From: JADJTT01 sp049306275 | GTDB lineage: Bacteria > Bacteroidota > Bacteroidia > Chitinophagales > Saprospiraceae | Assembly (NCBI GenBank): GCA_049306275.1 | Contig: JBAQQB010000168.1 | Location: 1-20,955, forward strand | Reading direction: 5' to 3' | DNA: 20,955 nt | Shown here: one piece after another, positions 1-7,661 of the stretch | Layout of the letters: every line of letters begins with the position of its first letter | Numbering within the stretch: the first letter of the stretch is position 1 | Notes under the pieces: generated by a model | What the model was told of the DNA's origin: nothing | The model's input: the letters and a program-made list of their open reading frames with translations, nothing else | The model's database searches: none | Translations under genes and position numbers: made by a program

Positions 1-2
1 GC

Positions 3-119
3 TCTTTTCTACTTACAGCACAAAAACAATCTGTCAATGTTTTAGAGGCTTTGAAGGATGTCTTTTCACCCCAGCCTGTATTTTATTTGAATTTGGTCAA
101 TATTGATTACCCTGAGTAG
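3..119 (+). CDS. Possible C-terminal tail of a transposase (partial, runs off the window start)
   Basis: An open frame enters from the left edge and stops with TAG at 117-119. Its last ~38 residues include TAQKQSVNVLEALKDVF, which resembles the end of IS66/related transposases, where a polar helix followed by a VLExL-type helix closes the protein. The stretch is clearly more AT-rich than the GC-rich genes that follow, as expected for a mobile gene. No start codon or diagnostic catalytic motif is in the window, so the assignment rests on a short tail and could be wrong; a chance open frame of this length is also possible. It ends 7 nt before the start of the YdeI-family gene. Confidence 0.35.
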   Translation, partial: SFLLTAQKQSVNVLEALKDVFSPQPVFYLNLVNIDYPE

Positions 120-126
120 TTACAAA

Positions 127-729
127 ATGAAGCCCATGCTCATCACCGAAGTCTTCTACCCCCACCACCGCGCCGAGTGGCGCGAATGGCTCCAGACCAA
201 CCACCAGTCAAAAACCGAGGTCTGGCTGCGTCTTTTCAAAAAAGAGACCGGCAAACCCTCACTGCCTTACGACGATCTGGTGGAAGAATGCCTCTGCTTC
301 GGCTGGATCGACGGGGTAGTGAAGAAATATGACGAAGAAAGCCGTGTGCAGCGCATTTCACCCCGGAAAAAGAAGACCTTCCTCTCCGAACTCAACCGCC
401 AGCGCATTTGGAAACTCCAGCATCTGGGCCTCATGACCACGGCGGGCATCGCCCCCATCGCCAACCAGCTCGGCCACCCCGATGACCCGCTCGAAATACC
501 CGGCTGGATATTGGAAAGATTGCAGGCAGAGCCCAAGGTCTGGGAAACCTTCGACGCCTTCCCCCACTTCTACAAACGCCTCAAAATCGGCTGGATATCG
601 GAGAACCGGGCCGACCCCAACCACCCTATTGTGCAGCAACGGCTCGAATACCTGGTCAAAATGACGGCGCAGGGGAAGCGGTATGGGGCGGAGCCGCTGA
701 GAGATGTCATCTTTGGGCAAAAGCATTAA
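127..729 (+). CDS. YdeI/OmpD-associated (OmdA) family protein
   Basis: A 200-aa cytoplasmic protein of the YdeI/OmdA family, whose members are described as bacteriocin/peptide-stress protection proteins; the biochemical activity is not established. Visible family features are the N-terminal EWREWLQTNHQSKTEVWLRL segment, the DLVEECLCFGWIDG motif (about residues 45-60), then RISPRKKKTFLSELNRQR and the helical C-terminal part. An upstream in-frame TTG at 103 is possible, but ATG at 127 begins where family homology is expected and avoids overlap with the preceding frame. No clear Shine-Dalgarno is seen. The last codons, encoding RDVIF, fall inside one copy of the AGATGTCATCT repeat, so the C-terminus may have been reshaped by repeat insertion. 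It converges with the nhaD gene across a long hairpin. Confidence 0.85.
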   Translation: MKPMLITEVFYPHHRAEWREWLQTNHQSKTEVWLRLFKKETGKPSLPYDDLVEECLCFGWIDGVVKKYDEESRVQRISPRKKKTFLSELNRQRIWKLQHLGLMTTAGIAPIANQLGHPDDPLEIPGWILERLQAEPKVWETFDAFPHFYKRLKIGWISENRADPNHPIVQQRLEYLVKMTAQGKRYGAEPLRDVIFGQKH

Positions 730-786
730 CATTTTCTTAACACAGATGACATCTCTAAAAGATGACATCTATTAGAGATGTCATCT
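702..786. repeat. AGATGWCATCT short repeats, cluster 1
   Basis: Four copies of an 11-mer AGATG(A/T)CATCT: 702-712 (inside the YdeI-family gene), 744-754, 760-770 and 776-786. Each unit is a 5-bp inverted repeat about one central base. The last three are spaced exactly 16 bp apart. The same unit at the same spacing recurs at 2170-2212 on the other side of nhaD. Confidence 0.85.
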
Positions 787-796
787 GTGTTAAGAA
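734..796. terminator. Bidirectional hairpin between convergent genes
   Basis: Perfect 25-bp inverted repeat (arms 734-758 and 772-796, 13-nt loop) filling almost the whole gap between the stop of the YdeI-family gene (729) and the stop of nhaD (800). Location between convergent stops suggests a bidirectional terminator or mRNA 3'-end stabiliser. It is built from AGATGWCATCT units rather than from a GC stem plus T-run, so termination activity is inferred. Confidence 0.55.
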
Positions 797-799
797 GCC

Positions 800-2116
800 C
801 TACATCTCCATCAAAAACAATATCCCCACACCCGCCAGATACCCCAGCATCGCCACCCAGGTGATCTTTTTGGCATACCAGATGAAGTCGATGCGCTCCA
901 TGCCCATCGCCGCCACGCCTGCCGCAGAACCGATAATGAGCATGCTGCCGCCGGTGCCGGCCGTGAAAGCAATGAAATGCCAGATCGGAGCGTCCATGGC
1001 GTCGGGATACATGCCCATGACAGCCGCCACCAGCGGCACGTTGTCGATGATCGCAGAGGCAAAGCCGAGGATGACAGCGACGATGCTCTCGTTGGGGATC
1101 ACCCTGCCCATGGCCTCGGCCAGACTCCTCAACAGACCGGCCGGCTCCGCAGCCGCAGCGTTGGCCACCACCGCCTCCAACGCTCCGATGGCCAGCAGGA
1201 TGCCGATGAAGAAGATAATACTCGACCACTCCACCCGCGACAAGGCATGCCGCGCCGAATACATCGCCTTGCGCTCCTTCCGGAACTCCTCCTCCGGGTG
1301 GATGTATTCTGAAATCAGCCAGACCGCAGCCAAACTGAGCATCATGCCCATATACGGCGGAAGATGAGTGATAATCTTAAATACAGGTACAAAGACCAAA
1401 CCGCTCAATCCCGCGATCAGCATAACCGTGCTGCTCTTCAGCTTGGGCTTTTTCTCATGCCCCTCATGCCCATCCGACAACTCCCCTCTGAAAATTTTCA
1501 GCCGGGAAAGGAATAGCAAAGGCACGACCAAACAAGCGATCGAGGGCAGGAAAAGGTTGACGACCAGCTTCTCTGTCGAAACCTTCTCCCCTATCCAGAG
1601 CATAGTGGTCGTCACATCGCCGATCGGCGTCCAGGCGCCGCCTGCATTGGCTGCGATCACCACCATGGAGGCGTACCAGAATCGCTCTTCTTTATCGTGC
1701 ACGAGGCGGCGAAGCAGAGAGATGAGCACAATGGTGGTGGTGAGGTTGTCGAGAATAGACGACATGAAAAAGGCCAGAAAGCTGATGATCCAAAGCATCT
1801 TGACCTTGTTGCGGGTGCGGATGCGGTCGGTGATCACGCCGAATCCCTGGTGTAGATCCACCAGTTCCACAATGGTCATGGCGCCCAACAGGAAGAAGAT
1901 GATTTCAGCGATTTTCCCTGTTTGGTGCAGCAACACATCGTCGATGGGTGCAACTAGGTCAAGGTGGGAAATGACCGGCATACCGGCAACCGCGATAATG
2001 GCCCACAACAACACCCCCATCAGGAGGGTGGGCACCGACTTGTCCAATCTGAGCGGATGCTCGAAGATGATGGTGGCGTAACCCACCAGGAAAATGGCAA
2101 TGAGAACGGGTATCAT
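800..2116 (-). CDS. nhaD: NhaD-type Na+/H+ antiporter
   Basis: A 438-aa polytopic inner-membrane protein of the ArsB/NhaD ion-transporter superfamily, expected to exchange cytoplasmic Na+ (or Li+) for external H+ in salt and pH homeostasis. Two pseudo-symmetric halves each carry the buried Asp-Asn signature of the family: SSILDNLTTT with D123-N124, and SAIIDNVPLV with D358-N359. Other conserved segments are NAGGAWTPIGDVTTTMLW (157-174) and AGTGGSMLIIGSAAG (386-400). A His/Glu-rich cytoplasmic loop, DGHEGHEKK, lies near 215-223 between the halves. Length fits the family. ATG at 2116 gives an immediate hydrophobic first helix. The gene is flanked on both sides by AGATGWCATCT repeats and lies downstream of a codirectional lipocalin gene. 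No convincing promoter was seen upstream. Confidence 0.92.
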   Translation of the reverse strand: MIPVLIAIFLVGYATIIFEHPLRLDKSVPTLLMGVLLWAIIAVAGMPVISHLDLVAPIDDVLLHQTGKIAEIIFFLLGAMTIVELVDLHQGFGVITDRIRTRNKVKMLWIISFLAFFMSSILDNLTTTIVLISLLRRLVHDKEERFWYASMVVIAANAGGAWTPIGDVTTTMLWIGEKVSTEKLVVNLFLPSIACLVVPLLFLSRLKIFRGELSDGHEGHEKKPKLKSSTVMLIAGLSGLVFVPVFKIITHLPPYMGMMLSLAAVWLISEYIHPEEEFRKERKAMYSARHALSRVEWSSIIFFIGILLAIGALEAVVANAAAAEPAGLLRSLAEAMGRVIPNESIVAVILGFASAIIDNVPLVAAVMGMYPDAMDAPIWHFIAFTAGTGGSMLIIGSAAGVAAMGMERIDFIWYAKKITWVAMLGYLAGVGILFLMEM

Positions 2117-2169
2117 GGTCGTGTTTGTTTATAGTTCAACAAAACGACCCTCACCCTTCAAAAAGTCAC

Positions 2170-2212
2170 AGATGTCATCTTTAAAAGATGTCATCTTTAA
2201 AAGATGTCATCT
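2170..2212. repeat. AGATGTCATCT short repeats, cluster 2
   Basis: Three tandem copies at 2170-2180, 2186-2196 and 2202-2212, spacing 16 bp with spacer TTTAA/TTTAA. They occupy the gap between the lipocalin stop and the nhaD start and extend into the last codon of the lipocalin gene (TGA stop is 2207-2209 on the reverse strand). Same unit and period as the cluster at 702-786. Confidence 0.85.
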
Positions 2213-2722
2213 CTCGCAATCCTGCGGCATAATTCTCAACCGGTTCACATCGAAGCCCTTCTCCTTCGCCCGCAGCACCAGATCATCGTACAACACCTTG
2301 TCCATCTGCGGCGTGCGGCTCAGTATCCACAAGTAATTGCGGTTGGGATGGCCCACCACGGCGTATTGGTAGCTCTCGTCCAACTCGATCACCCAATACT
2401 TGCCCCTGAAAGGCCAGAAAAACTGCACCGCCAGCCTGGCATTGCTCTTTTTGTCTTTGACAAAAGCCTTCCCTCCGATAGAGGTTTCCTTTCCGTCGCG
2501 CACACAGCGGTTGAGCACGCTCACATAGCCCTTGTCCGTCAGCCCGTAGGTGGCCGTCACGCAACGGCACCCTTTCTCCGGACCAATGGGGAAGGCGCTG
2601 ATCTCATACCAGACCCCGGCGTATTTTTCAAGATCGACAAAAGGAACAGTCTCGAGGTTTTGGGAAGAAGAGCAGCTGATAAACATAAAAGAGGCGATGA
2701 AGCAGGAAAATACGGGTTTCAT
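2207..2722 (-). CDS. Blc-like lipocalin lipoprotein
   Basis: A 171-aa outer-membrane-type lipocalin. Bacterial lipocalins of the Blc group bind lipids or other hydrophobic ligands and are linked to envelope stress and membrane maintenance. The N-terminus is a lipoprotein signal (MKPVFSCFIASFMFISC) with the lipid-accepting cysteine at residue 17; the -3 residue is Phe, slightly off the consensus. The first lipocalin signature DLEKYAGVWYEI (30-41) contains the invariant Gly-x-Trp. Downstream are a calyx strand FRGKYWVIELD and the GHPNRNYLWILSRTP segment typical of Blc homologues. It ends in CER next to the repeat cluster. The ATG at 2722 is preceded by a good TAAATTTG promoter element, and the gene is divergent from the protease gene. 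Confidence 0.9.
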   Translation of the reverse strand: MKPVFSCFIASFMFISCSSSQNLETVPFVDLEKYAGVWYEISAFPIGPEKGCRCVTATYGLTDKGYVSVLNRCVRDGKETSIGGKAFVKDKKSNARLAVQFFWPFRGKYWVIELDESYQYAVVGHPNRNYLWILSRTPQMDKVLYDDLVLRAKEKGFDVNRLRIMPQDCER

Positions 2723-2754
2723 GGTTTCAATGGTATGTTGGCATAGATGCTTTA

Positions 2755-2762
2755 CAAATTTA
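2755..2762 (-). promoter_or_regulatory. Putative -7 element for the lipocalin gene
   Basis: Read on the reverse strand this is TAAATTTG, a full match to the Bacteroidota -7 consensus TAnnTTTG, about 32 nt upstream of the lipocalin ATG. No matching -33 TTTG at the expected 19-21 nt spacing was found, so it is a partial promoter call. Confidence 0.45.
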
Positions 2763-2801
2763 AACTATTTTTATGGGCTTTGTTTATGAAACACCCCCCT
2801 C

Positions 2802-4322
2802 ATGTTCAGGTTCCTCGCCCCAATCATCCTTTTGACCGCAACCGCATCCGCCGCCTGGTCGCAGCCTGCCGCCGGCAGGGTTATCGTAGAATGGGAAGAC
2901 AATACCATCAGCCTGTTCCAAACTGATCAGCAGCCCGCTGATCCATCCGCCTGGATGGAGGCCTTCCGCAAACAGCCCGGAGTGAAAGCCGCGCAGTGGG
3001 ACTACCCCCTCGAATTCTACGCCATCCCCGACGACCCGCGCTACGACGCGCAGTGGAGCCTGCCTCATATCGGCGCCGACCTGGTGTGGGATATTACCAC
3101 CGGCGGCCTTACCGCCCTGGGCGACACCATCGTCATCGCCATCCTCGACGGGGGCTTCGACATAGAACACCCCGACCTGGCGGGCAATATCTGGATCAAC
3201 CGGGGCGAAATTCCCGGCGACGGCATCGACAACGACGGCAATGGATTTATCGACGATGTGCAGGGCTGGAATTTCGCCGACGACTCCCCCACCCACCCTG
3301 CCGACTTTCACGGCACTTCCGTTGCCGGTATCGCCGGAGCCCTGGGCAACAATGCCCGGGGCATAACAGGCCTCAACTGGAACATAAAAATGATGTTCTT
3401 CACCACTAAAACCGTCAGCGACGTTGTGGAGGCCTACCAGTACATCATCCGCCAGCGGGAGCTCTATAGCGCTTCAGAGGGAGAAAAGGGCGCTTTTATC
3501 GTCGCCACCAACGCCTCCTTCGGCTTGTCGGCAGTGTTTTGCGAAGAACAGCCCGTCTGGGCCGGCATGTACGACAAACTGGGCTATGCCGGCATCCTCA
3601 CCGCCGCCGCCGCCAGCAACAACGGCCTCGATGCCGACCAGACAGGCGATATGCCCGCTACCTGCGGCAGCCCTTTCCTCATCACCACGCTCAACAGCGA
3701 CCAAAACGACGCCAAGGAGCCCGATTCTGGCTTCGGCTCCATTTCCATCGACATGGGCGCACCGGGCTCAGCTATTACAACAACCCAGCCCAACAACAAA
3801 TACGGCAATTTCAACGGCACCTCCGCGGCGGCGCCCCATGTTTGCGGCGCCATCGCCCTGCTCTACAGCGTGCCCTGTGAAACCTTCGCCCAAAGCATGA
3901 AAAAAGCCCCGCAGCAAGCCGCCCTCACCGTGCGCAGGGCCCTGCTCGACGGCGTCAGCCCAAGCCCCGCCCTCGAAGAACTGACGCTTACCGGCGGACG
4001 GCTTTCCATCATCAACAGCCTGGAAATTATTGAAGCGGAGTGCGGACAGGAAGAACAAAACGTGCTGAAGATTCTCGATATTTACCCCAACCCCGCACAG
4101 GAAGGCATCGAGGTGCGCTACAACGCCCACGACCAGAAGCGAATCTCCTGGCGGTTGATCCATTTCACAGGACAATGTATTCTCGAGCAAGCCCTTCCCG
4201 TGTCCAACTCGCTGAGCAACAAGCGATTTTATCTTTCTTTGCCCAATCTGCCCCAAGGCCTCTACCTGCTCGTACTCACCGACGGACAGACGCAGGTCAG
4301 CAAAGTTTTTTTCCTGCAATAA
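2802..4322 (+). CDS. Secreted subtilisin-like (S8) serine protease with type IX sorting domain
   Basis: A 506-aa secreted protease of the subtilisin/S8 family. Residues 1-20 form a signal peptide ending ...AAWSQ. Residues ~25-95 look like a short propeptide or N-terminal extension (LPHIGADLVWDIT resembles the start of the S8 domain). The catalytic triad is visible: Asp116 in VIAILDGGFD, His170 in DFHGTSVAGI and Ser341 in NGTSAAAPHV; the oxyanion Asn is likely N273 in AASNNG. An acidic loop DGIDNDGNGFIDD (140-152) is a probable Ca2+ site. The C-terminus from ILDIYPNPAQEG (~424) to GLYLLVLTDGQTQVSKVFFL is a type A T9SS sorting domain, predicting export through the type IX system to the surface or medium. 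The ATG at 2802 begins directly with the signal peptide. No Shine-Dalgarno is visible. Confidence 0.92.
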   Translation: MFRFLAPIILLTATASAAWSQPAAGRVIVEWEDNTISLFQTDQQPADPSAWMEAFRKQPGVKAAQWDYPLEFYAIPDDPRYDAQWSLPHIGADLVWDITTGGLTALGDTIVIAILDGGFDIEHPDLAGNIWINRGEIPGDGIDNDGNGFIDDVQGWNFADDSPTHPADFHGTSVAGIAGALGNNARGITGLNWNIKMMFFTTKTVSDVVEAYQYIIRQRELYSASEGEKGAFIVATNASFGLSAVFCEEQPVWAGMYDKLGYAGILTAAAASNNGLDADQTGDMPATCGSPFLITTLNSDQNDAKEPDSGFGSISIDMGAPGSAITTTQPNNKYGNFNGTSAAAPHVCGAIALLYSVPCETFAQSMKKAPQQAALTVRRALLDGVSPSPALEELTLTGGRLSIINSLEIIEAECGQEEQNVLKILDIYPNPAQEGIEVRYNAHDQKRISWRLIHFTGQCILEQALPVSNSLSNKRFYLSLPNLPQGLYLLVLTDGQTQVSKVFFLQ

Positions 4323-4329
4323 TCATTGC

Positions 4330-4387
4330 ATTTCCAGCCGGGAAATCTTATTTTGAAGGGGTCAATTCATTGGCATTTTCAAAATAA
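4330..4387. other. Inverted repeats between protease and acyltransferase genes
   Basis: Two small inverted repeats: ATTTCC/GGAAAT (4330-4335, 4341-4346), followed by a T-rich run and a plausible weak terminator for the protease gene; and a perfect 10-bp pair TTATTTTGAA/TTCAAAATAA (4348-4357, 4378-4387) with a 20-nt spacer, ending 16 nt before the acyltransferase ATG. The second could be an operator or a leader hairpin; no factor is implied. Confidence 0.35.
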
Positions 4388-4403
4388 ACACCTTTAACTC
4401 GTC

Positions 4404-5285
4404 ATGAACACCGAAATCAAAACTCTCAGCCATGCTCTTATTGAAGAGATCATCGGCGCCTTTGGGCTTCCAAAGAACGCTTTTTTCCACCGCATTTTCT
4501 GGCCCTTCTTCTCCGTAGTCACTACCCGGCTGGCATGCCTGGGCGCATCATTCGACCGCATCACCCGGGAAGAAGGCGTTCCCCAAGCTGCCAAATGTAT
4601 GCTTCAGCATTTCTGCAGTAAAGTTACTGTTGTGGGATCTGAAAATATCCCCACCAAAGGCCCCCTGCTCATCTCCTCCAACCACCCGGGAACAGTCGAC
4701 GGAGTGGTCATCCTTTCCCAATTGCCCCGGAACGATATCGTCTGGTTGTCGGGCCAAATCCCCTTTTTCGCCAATCTTCCCAACGCCAGCAGCCATATGC
4801 TGTTTGTTTCAAAATACGACCACGCCTCCAGGATCAAAGCGCTCCGCCAAAGTATCATCCACCTAAGAAATGGAGGCGCCTTGCTGGATTTCGGCGCCGG
4901 GCACTTTGAACCCGACCCCGCCTTCAGCTCAGAAAGCCAGACGATGATGGACCAATGGATGGAGGGCGCCGGCTTTTTTCTCAGACATGTTCCCGGATTA
5001 CAAATCATTCCAACCATTGTTAGCGGCGTTATCTCCCCGGACTGGGCCCATACCCGCTTCCGCTTCCTGAGGAAAAGACAGGTCGACCGCCTGCGGATCA
5101 TCAATTTTGCACAGGTTATTGCGCAACTCATTTCCCCAGGAAAATATCTTGTTAACCCCTCCGTTTCATTTGCCCCCCCATTTACCCTTGATGACCTGAA
5201 AGGCCTTGAACCCATGTCGGCCGTTATTTCGAAGGAAAAAGAACTGCTGAATGAGCACACCCGTCTCTTTGGCCTGTCTGCTTGA
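4404..5285 (+). CDS. PlsC-like (LPLAT superfamily) acyltransferase
   Basis: A 293-aa protein of the 1-acylglycerol-3-phosphate acyltransferase-like superfamily, acting at the cytoplasmic membrane to transfer an acyl chain to a lysophospholipid or related acceptor. The catalytic HX4D motif is present as NHPGTVDG with His94 and Asp99, preceded by VTVVGSENIPTKGPLLISSN, the usual beta strand before the motif. A second block GGALLDFGAGHFEPDP (157-172) lies where the family has its glycerol-phosphate-binding FPEG-type motif, but the sequence is not canonical, so the acceptor is uncertain. Residues ~1-50 form an amphipathic/hydrophobic N-terminal extension. The gene stops 44 nt before the DUF5916 gene, which has its own promoter element. 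Confidence 0.75.
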   Translation: MNTEIKTLSHALIEEIIGAFGLPKNAFFHRIFWPFFSVVTTRLACLGASFDRITREEGVPQAAKCMLQHFCSKVTVVGSENIPTKGPLLISSNHPGTVDGVVILSQLPRNDIVWLSGQIPFFANLPNASSHMLFVSKYDHASRIKALRQSIIHLRNGGALLDFGAGHFEPDPAFSSESQTMMDQWMEGAGFFLRHVPGLQIIPTIVSGVISPDWAHTRFRFLRKRQVDRLRIINFAQVIAQLISPGKYLVNPSVSFAPPFTLDDLKGLEPMSAVISKEKELLNEHTRLFGLSA

Positions 5286-5299
5286 ACCGTTTTTATCCT

Positions 5300-5307
5300 T
5301 ACCTTTG
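5300..5307 (+). promoter_or_regulatory. Putative -7 element for the DUF5916 gene
   Basis: TACCTTTG matches TAnnTTTG fully and lies 22 nt before the ATG at 5330. The nearest upstream TTG (5282-5284) is at 15 nt, shorter than the usual 19-21, so the -33 part is weak. The element begins 15 nt after the acyltransferase stop. Confidence 0.4.
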
Positions 5308-5329
5308 AGTGAACCCAATCATAGCCGAC

Positions 5330-7603
5330 ATGAGCAGATCGTCCACCCTGATCCATTTCCTCTGCCTGACCGGATTCTTTTTCTGCCTTTTCCTCCCCGC
5401 AAGATCGCAGGAATCCTATGCTTTGTCCATCCGGAAATCGGCCGCTCCCATGCGCCTCGACGGCCTGCTCAATGAAGAAGCATGGCAGCAGGCTGATGTA
5501 GCGAAGGACTTCTTCCAGAACTTTCCCTTCGACACCTCTTTCTCCGTGATGAAAACAGAGGCTATGGTCTGCTTCGACGACCAGTTTTTGTACATCGGCG
5601 CGAAGGTGTACCAGAAAAGGGAGGATTATATCGTGTCTTCCCTCAAACGCGATTTCGACGGCGGCACGAGCGACGAGTTCAACGTTAACATTGACCCCTT
5701 CAACGACAAGCTCAACGGCTTCCACTTCGCGGTGTCGCCCTTCAACGTGCAACGCGAAGGGCTGATCGACAACGGCGCCAATGTCAACTCCGACTGGGAC
5801 AACAAGTGGTACTCCCAGGTCAGCAACGCCGATGAATACTGGACCCTGGAGATGGCCATCCCCTTTAAGACCCTCCGCTATAAGAACAATAGCGCTGGCA
5901 ATTCCTGGCGCATCAATTTCATGCGGGTGGCGCTCAAGGAAAACGAGCTCTCCAACTGGGTGCCCGTACCCCGGCAATTCGATGGCGTCAACCTGGCATT
6001 CGCCGGTGATCTGATCTGGACGGAAGCCCCGCCCCAGCCCGGCCTCAACGTTTCGCTCATCCCCTATATCACCGGGCGCCTGGAGCGCGATTTCGAGTTT
6101 GAGCTACCTGCGGAATTCAGCCCCAACGGCGGCGCCGATGCCAAGATCGCCCTGACGCCCTCTCTCAACCTCGACCTCACCTTCAACCCGGACTTTTCTC
6201 AGGTGGACGTCGACCGCCAGATCACCAACCTGAGCCGTTTCGAGCTGTTCTTTCCGGAGCGGCGGCAGTTTTTCCTCGAAAACCAGGACCTGTTCAGCAT
6301 GTTCGGCTTTCCCAACAGCCGGCCCTTTTTCAGCCGCCGCATCGGGCTGGCCAGCGGCATCGTCAAAAAAACCAACACCAGCGGGCAGATCGTCGAGGTG
6401 CCCCGCTCACTGAACGTGCCCATCCTGGCCGGCGCACGGCTCAGCGGCAAACTCAACCCCAATTGGCGCATCGGACTGCTCAATATGACCACCGGACGGG
6501 TCGATGACCTCAACCTGGATCCCGCCAATTACTCGGTGGGCGTATTACAGCGCAAAATATTCGACCGCTCCACCATCGGGGCCGTATTCGTCAACAAAGA
6601 AAATTTCGCACAACAGGCAGATGGAGGTTACCAGCACGACGCCAACGGCTACAACCGTGTGGCGGGGTTGGAGTACAACCTCTATTCCAAGGACAACAAA
6701 TGGGAAGCCGAGCTATTTTACCACCGCTCCTTCTCGGCCAGCAATAACAAGGACGCCCAGGCGGCAGCCCTGTTCCTGGGCTACAATACCAGGAAATGGC
6801 GGCTTTTCCTGCCGGTTCAGTACATAGGTTCCGGCCACAGGGCCGACATGGGATTCGTGCCGCGGCCGGGGTTCCTGGCTACCTCGCCCGGGTTCAACTA
6901 CGCCATGTTCCCCAAAAGACCAGAGGTGAGCAAGAAGATCGTCCAGTACGGGGTGGGCATGGACAACGATATTATCTTCAACCAACCCGACTACCGGCTG
7001 GCCGACAGGAGGCACGGCTTGTATGCCTACATGGACTTCCAGGGGCAGAGCAGCATCTGGGCAGAACTCTCGTCAGAATACATCTACCTGTATTTCCCCT
7101 TCGACCCTACCAACTCGGGCGGCAAGGAGCTGCCCGAGGGCAGCGATTACACCTTTAACCAGATAGAAGCCGGGTTCAACTCCGACCAGCGGAGCAAGTT
7201 CTTTTTCAACGTCGAGGTAAGCGGCGGCGAATACTTCAACGGGGAGATATTACAGGCCGAAGGCGCCCTCAATTACCGCCTGCAGCCCATCGGCATCTTC
7301 GCCCTGTCGTTCACCTACACCGATATCGATCTGCCCGACGGCTACAACAGCGCCCGCTTCTGGCTCGTCGGTCCGCAGGCCGAGCTGGCCTTTTCTCGAA
7401 GCCTCTTCTTCAGCGCCTTCCTCCAGTACAACACCCAGGCCAACAACGTCAACATCAACTCCCGCCTGCAATGGCGCTTCCGCCCGGTGTCCGACCTCTT
7501 TCTGGTCTACACCGACAACTACCTTTCCGACGAGTTTTTTATGGGTCCCCGCGTGAAGAACAGGGCGCTGGTGCTGAAAGTGACGTACTGGCTGAACTTA
7601 TAG
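5330..7603 (+). CDS. DUF5916 outer-membrane protein with N-terminal CBM9-like domain
   Basis: A 757-aa exported protein. Residues 1-27 are a signal peptide with hydrophobic core LIHFLCLTGFFFCLFL. Residues ~30-230 form a carbohydrate-binding family 9-like beta-sandwich (opening APMRLDGLLNEEAWQQA, then VCFDDQFLYIGAKVY and WTLEMAIPFKTLRY). From ~240 onward it matches the DUF5916 family, with the hallmark FNPDFSQVDVDRQITNLSRF (285-304) and ELFFPERRQFFLEN (305-318). The C-terminal half shows alternating amphipathic strands, ending ...LVLKVTYWLNL with a terminal aromatic-rich strand, consistent with an outer-membrane barrel. Function in the family is unknown; a role in surface glycan or peptide handling is only a guess. 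An upstream in-frame GTG at 5309 is possible, but ATG at 5330 gives a cleaner signal peptide and follows the promoter element. Confidence 0.85.
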   Translation: MSRSSTLIHFLCLTGFFFCLFLPARSQESYALSIRKSAAPMRLDGLLNEEAWQQADVAKDFFQNFPFDTSFSVMKTEAMVCFDDQFLYIGAKVYQKREDYIVSSLKRDFDGGTSDEFNVNIDPFNDKLNGFHFAVSPFNVQREGLIDNGANVNSDWDNKWYSQVSNADEYWTLEMAIPFKTLRYKNNSAGNSWRINFMRVALKENELSNWVPVPRQFDGVNLAFAGDLIWTEAPPQPGLNVSLIPYITGRLERDFEFELPAEFSPNGGADAKIALTPSLNLDLTFNPDFSQVDVDRQITNLSRFELFFPERRQFFLENQDLFSMFGFPNSRPFFSRRIGLASGIVKKTNTSGQIVEVPRSLNVPILAGARLSGKLNPNWRIGLLNMTTGRVDDLNLDPANYSVGVLQRKIFDRSTIGAVFVNKENFAQQADGGYQHDANGYNRVAGLEYNLYSKDNKWEAELFYHRSFSASNNKDAQAAALFLGYNTRKWRLFLPVQYIGSGHRADMGFVPRPGFLATSPGFNYAMFPKRPEVSKKIVQYGVGMDNDIIFNQPDYRLADRRHGLYAYMDFQGQSSIWAELSSEYIYLYFPFDPTNSGGKELPEGSDYTFNQIEAGFNSDQRSKFFFNVEVSGGEYFNGEILQAEGALNYRLQPIGIFALSFTYTDIDLPDGYNSARFWLVGPQAELAFSRSLFFSAFLQYNTQANNVNINSRLQWRFRPVSDLFLVYTDNYLSDEFFMGPRVKNRALVLKVTYWLNL

Positions 7604-7661
7604 TTTAGAGTTGAGAGTTTAGAGTGAAGTGTTTTTCACTCTAAACTTTAAACTCTAAACT
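7602..7661. terminator. Bidirectional terminator hairpin
   Basis: An inverted repeat with 27-nt arms (7602-7628 and 7635-7661, two mismatches) and 6-nt loop GTGTTT spans the whole gap between the convergent stops of the DUF5916 gene and the beta-rich membrane protein gene. The inner 12 bp (GTTTAGAGTGAA/TTCACTCTAAAC) is perfect. Confidence 0.7.

Noticed and set aside
4604..5977. 457-codon reverse-strand open frame across the acyltransferase and DUF5916 genes
   Set aside because: Spans two convincingly coding + strand genes and a promoter element; composition is that of a shadow frame.
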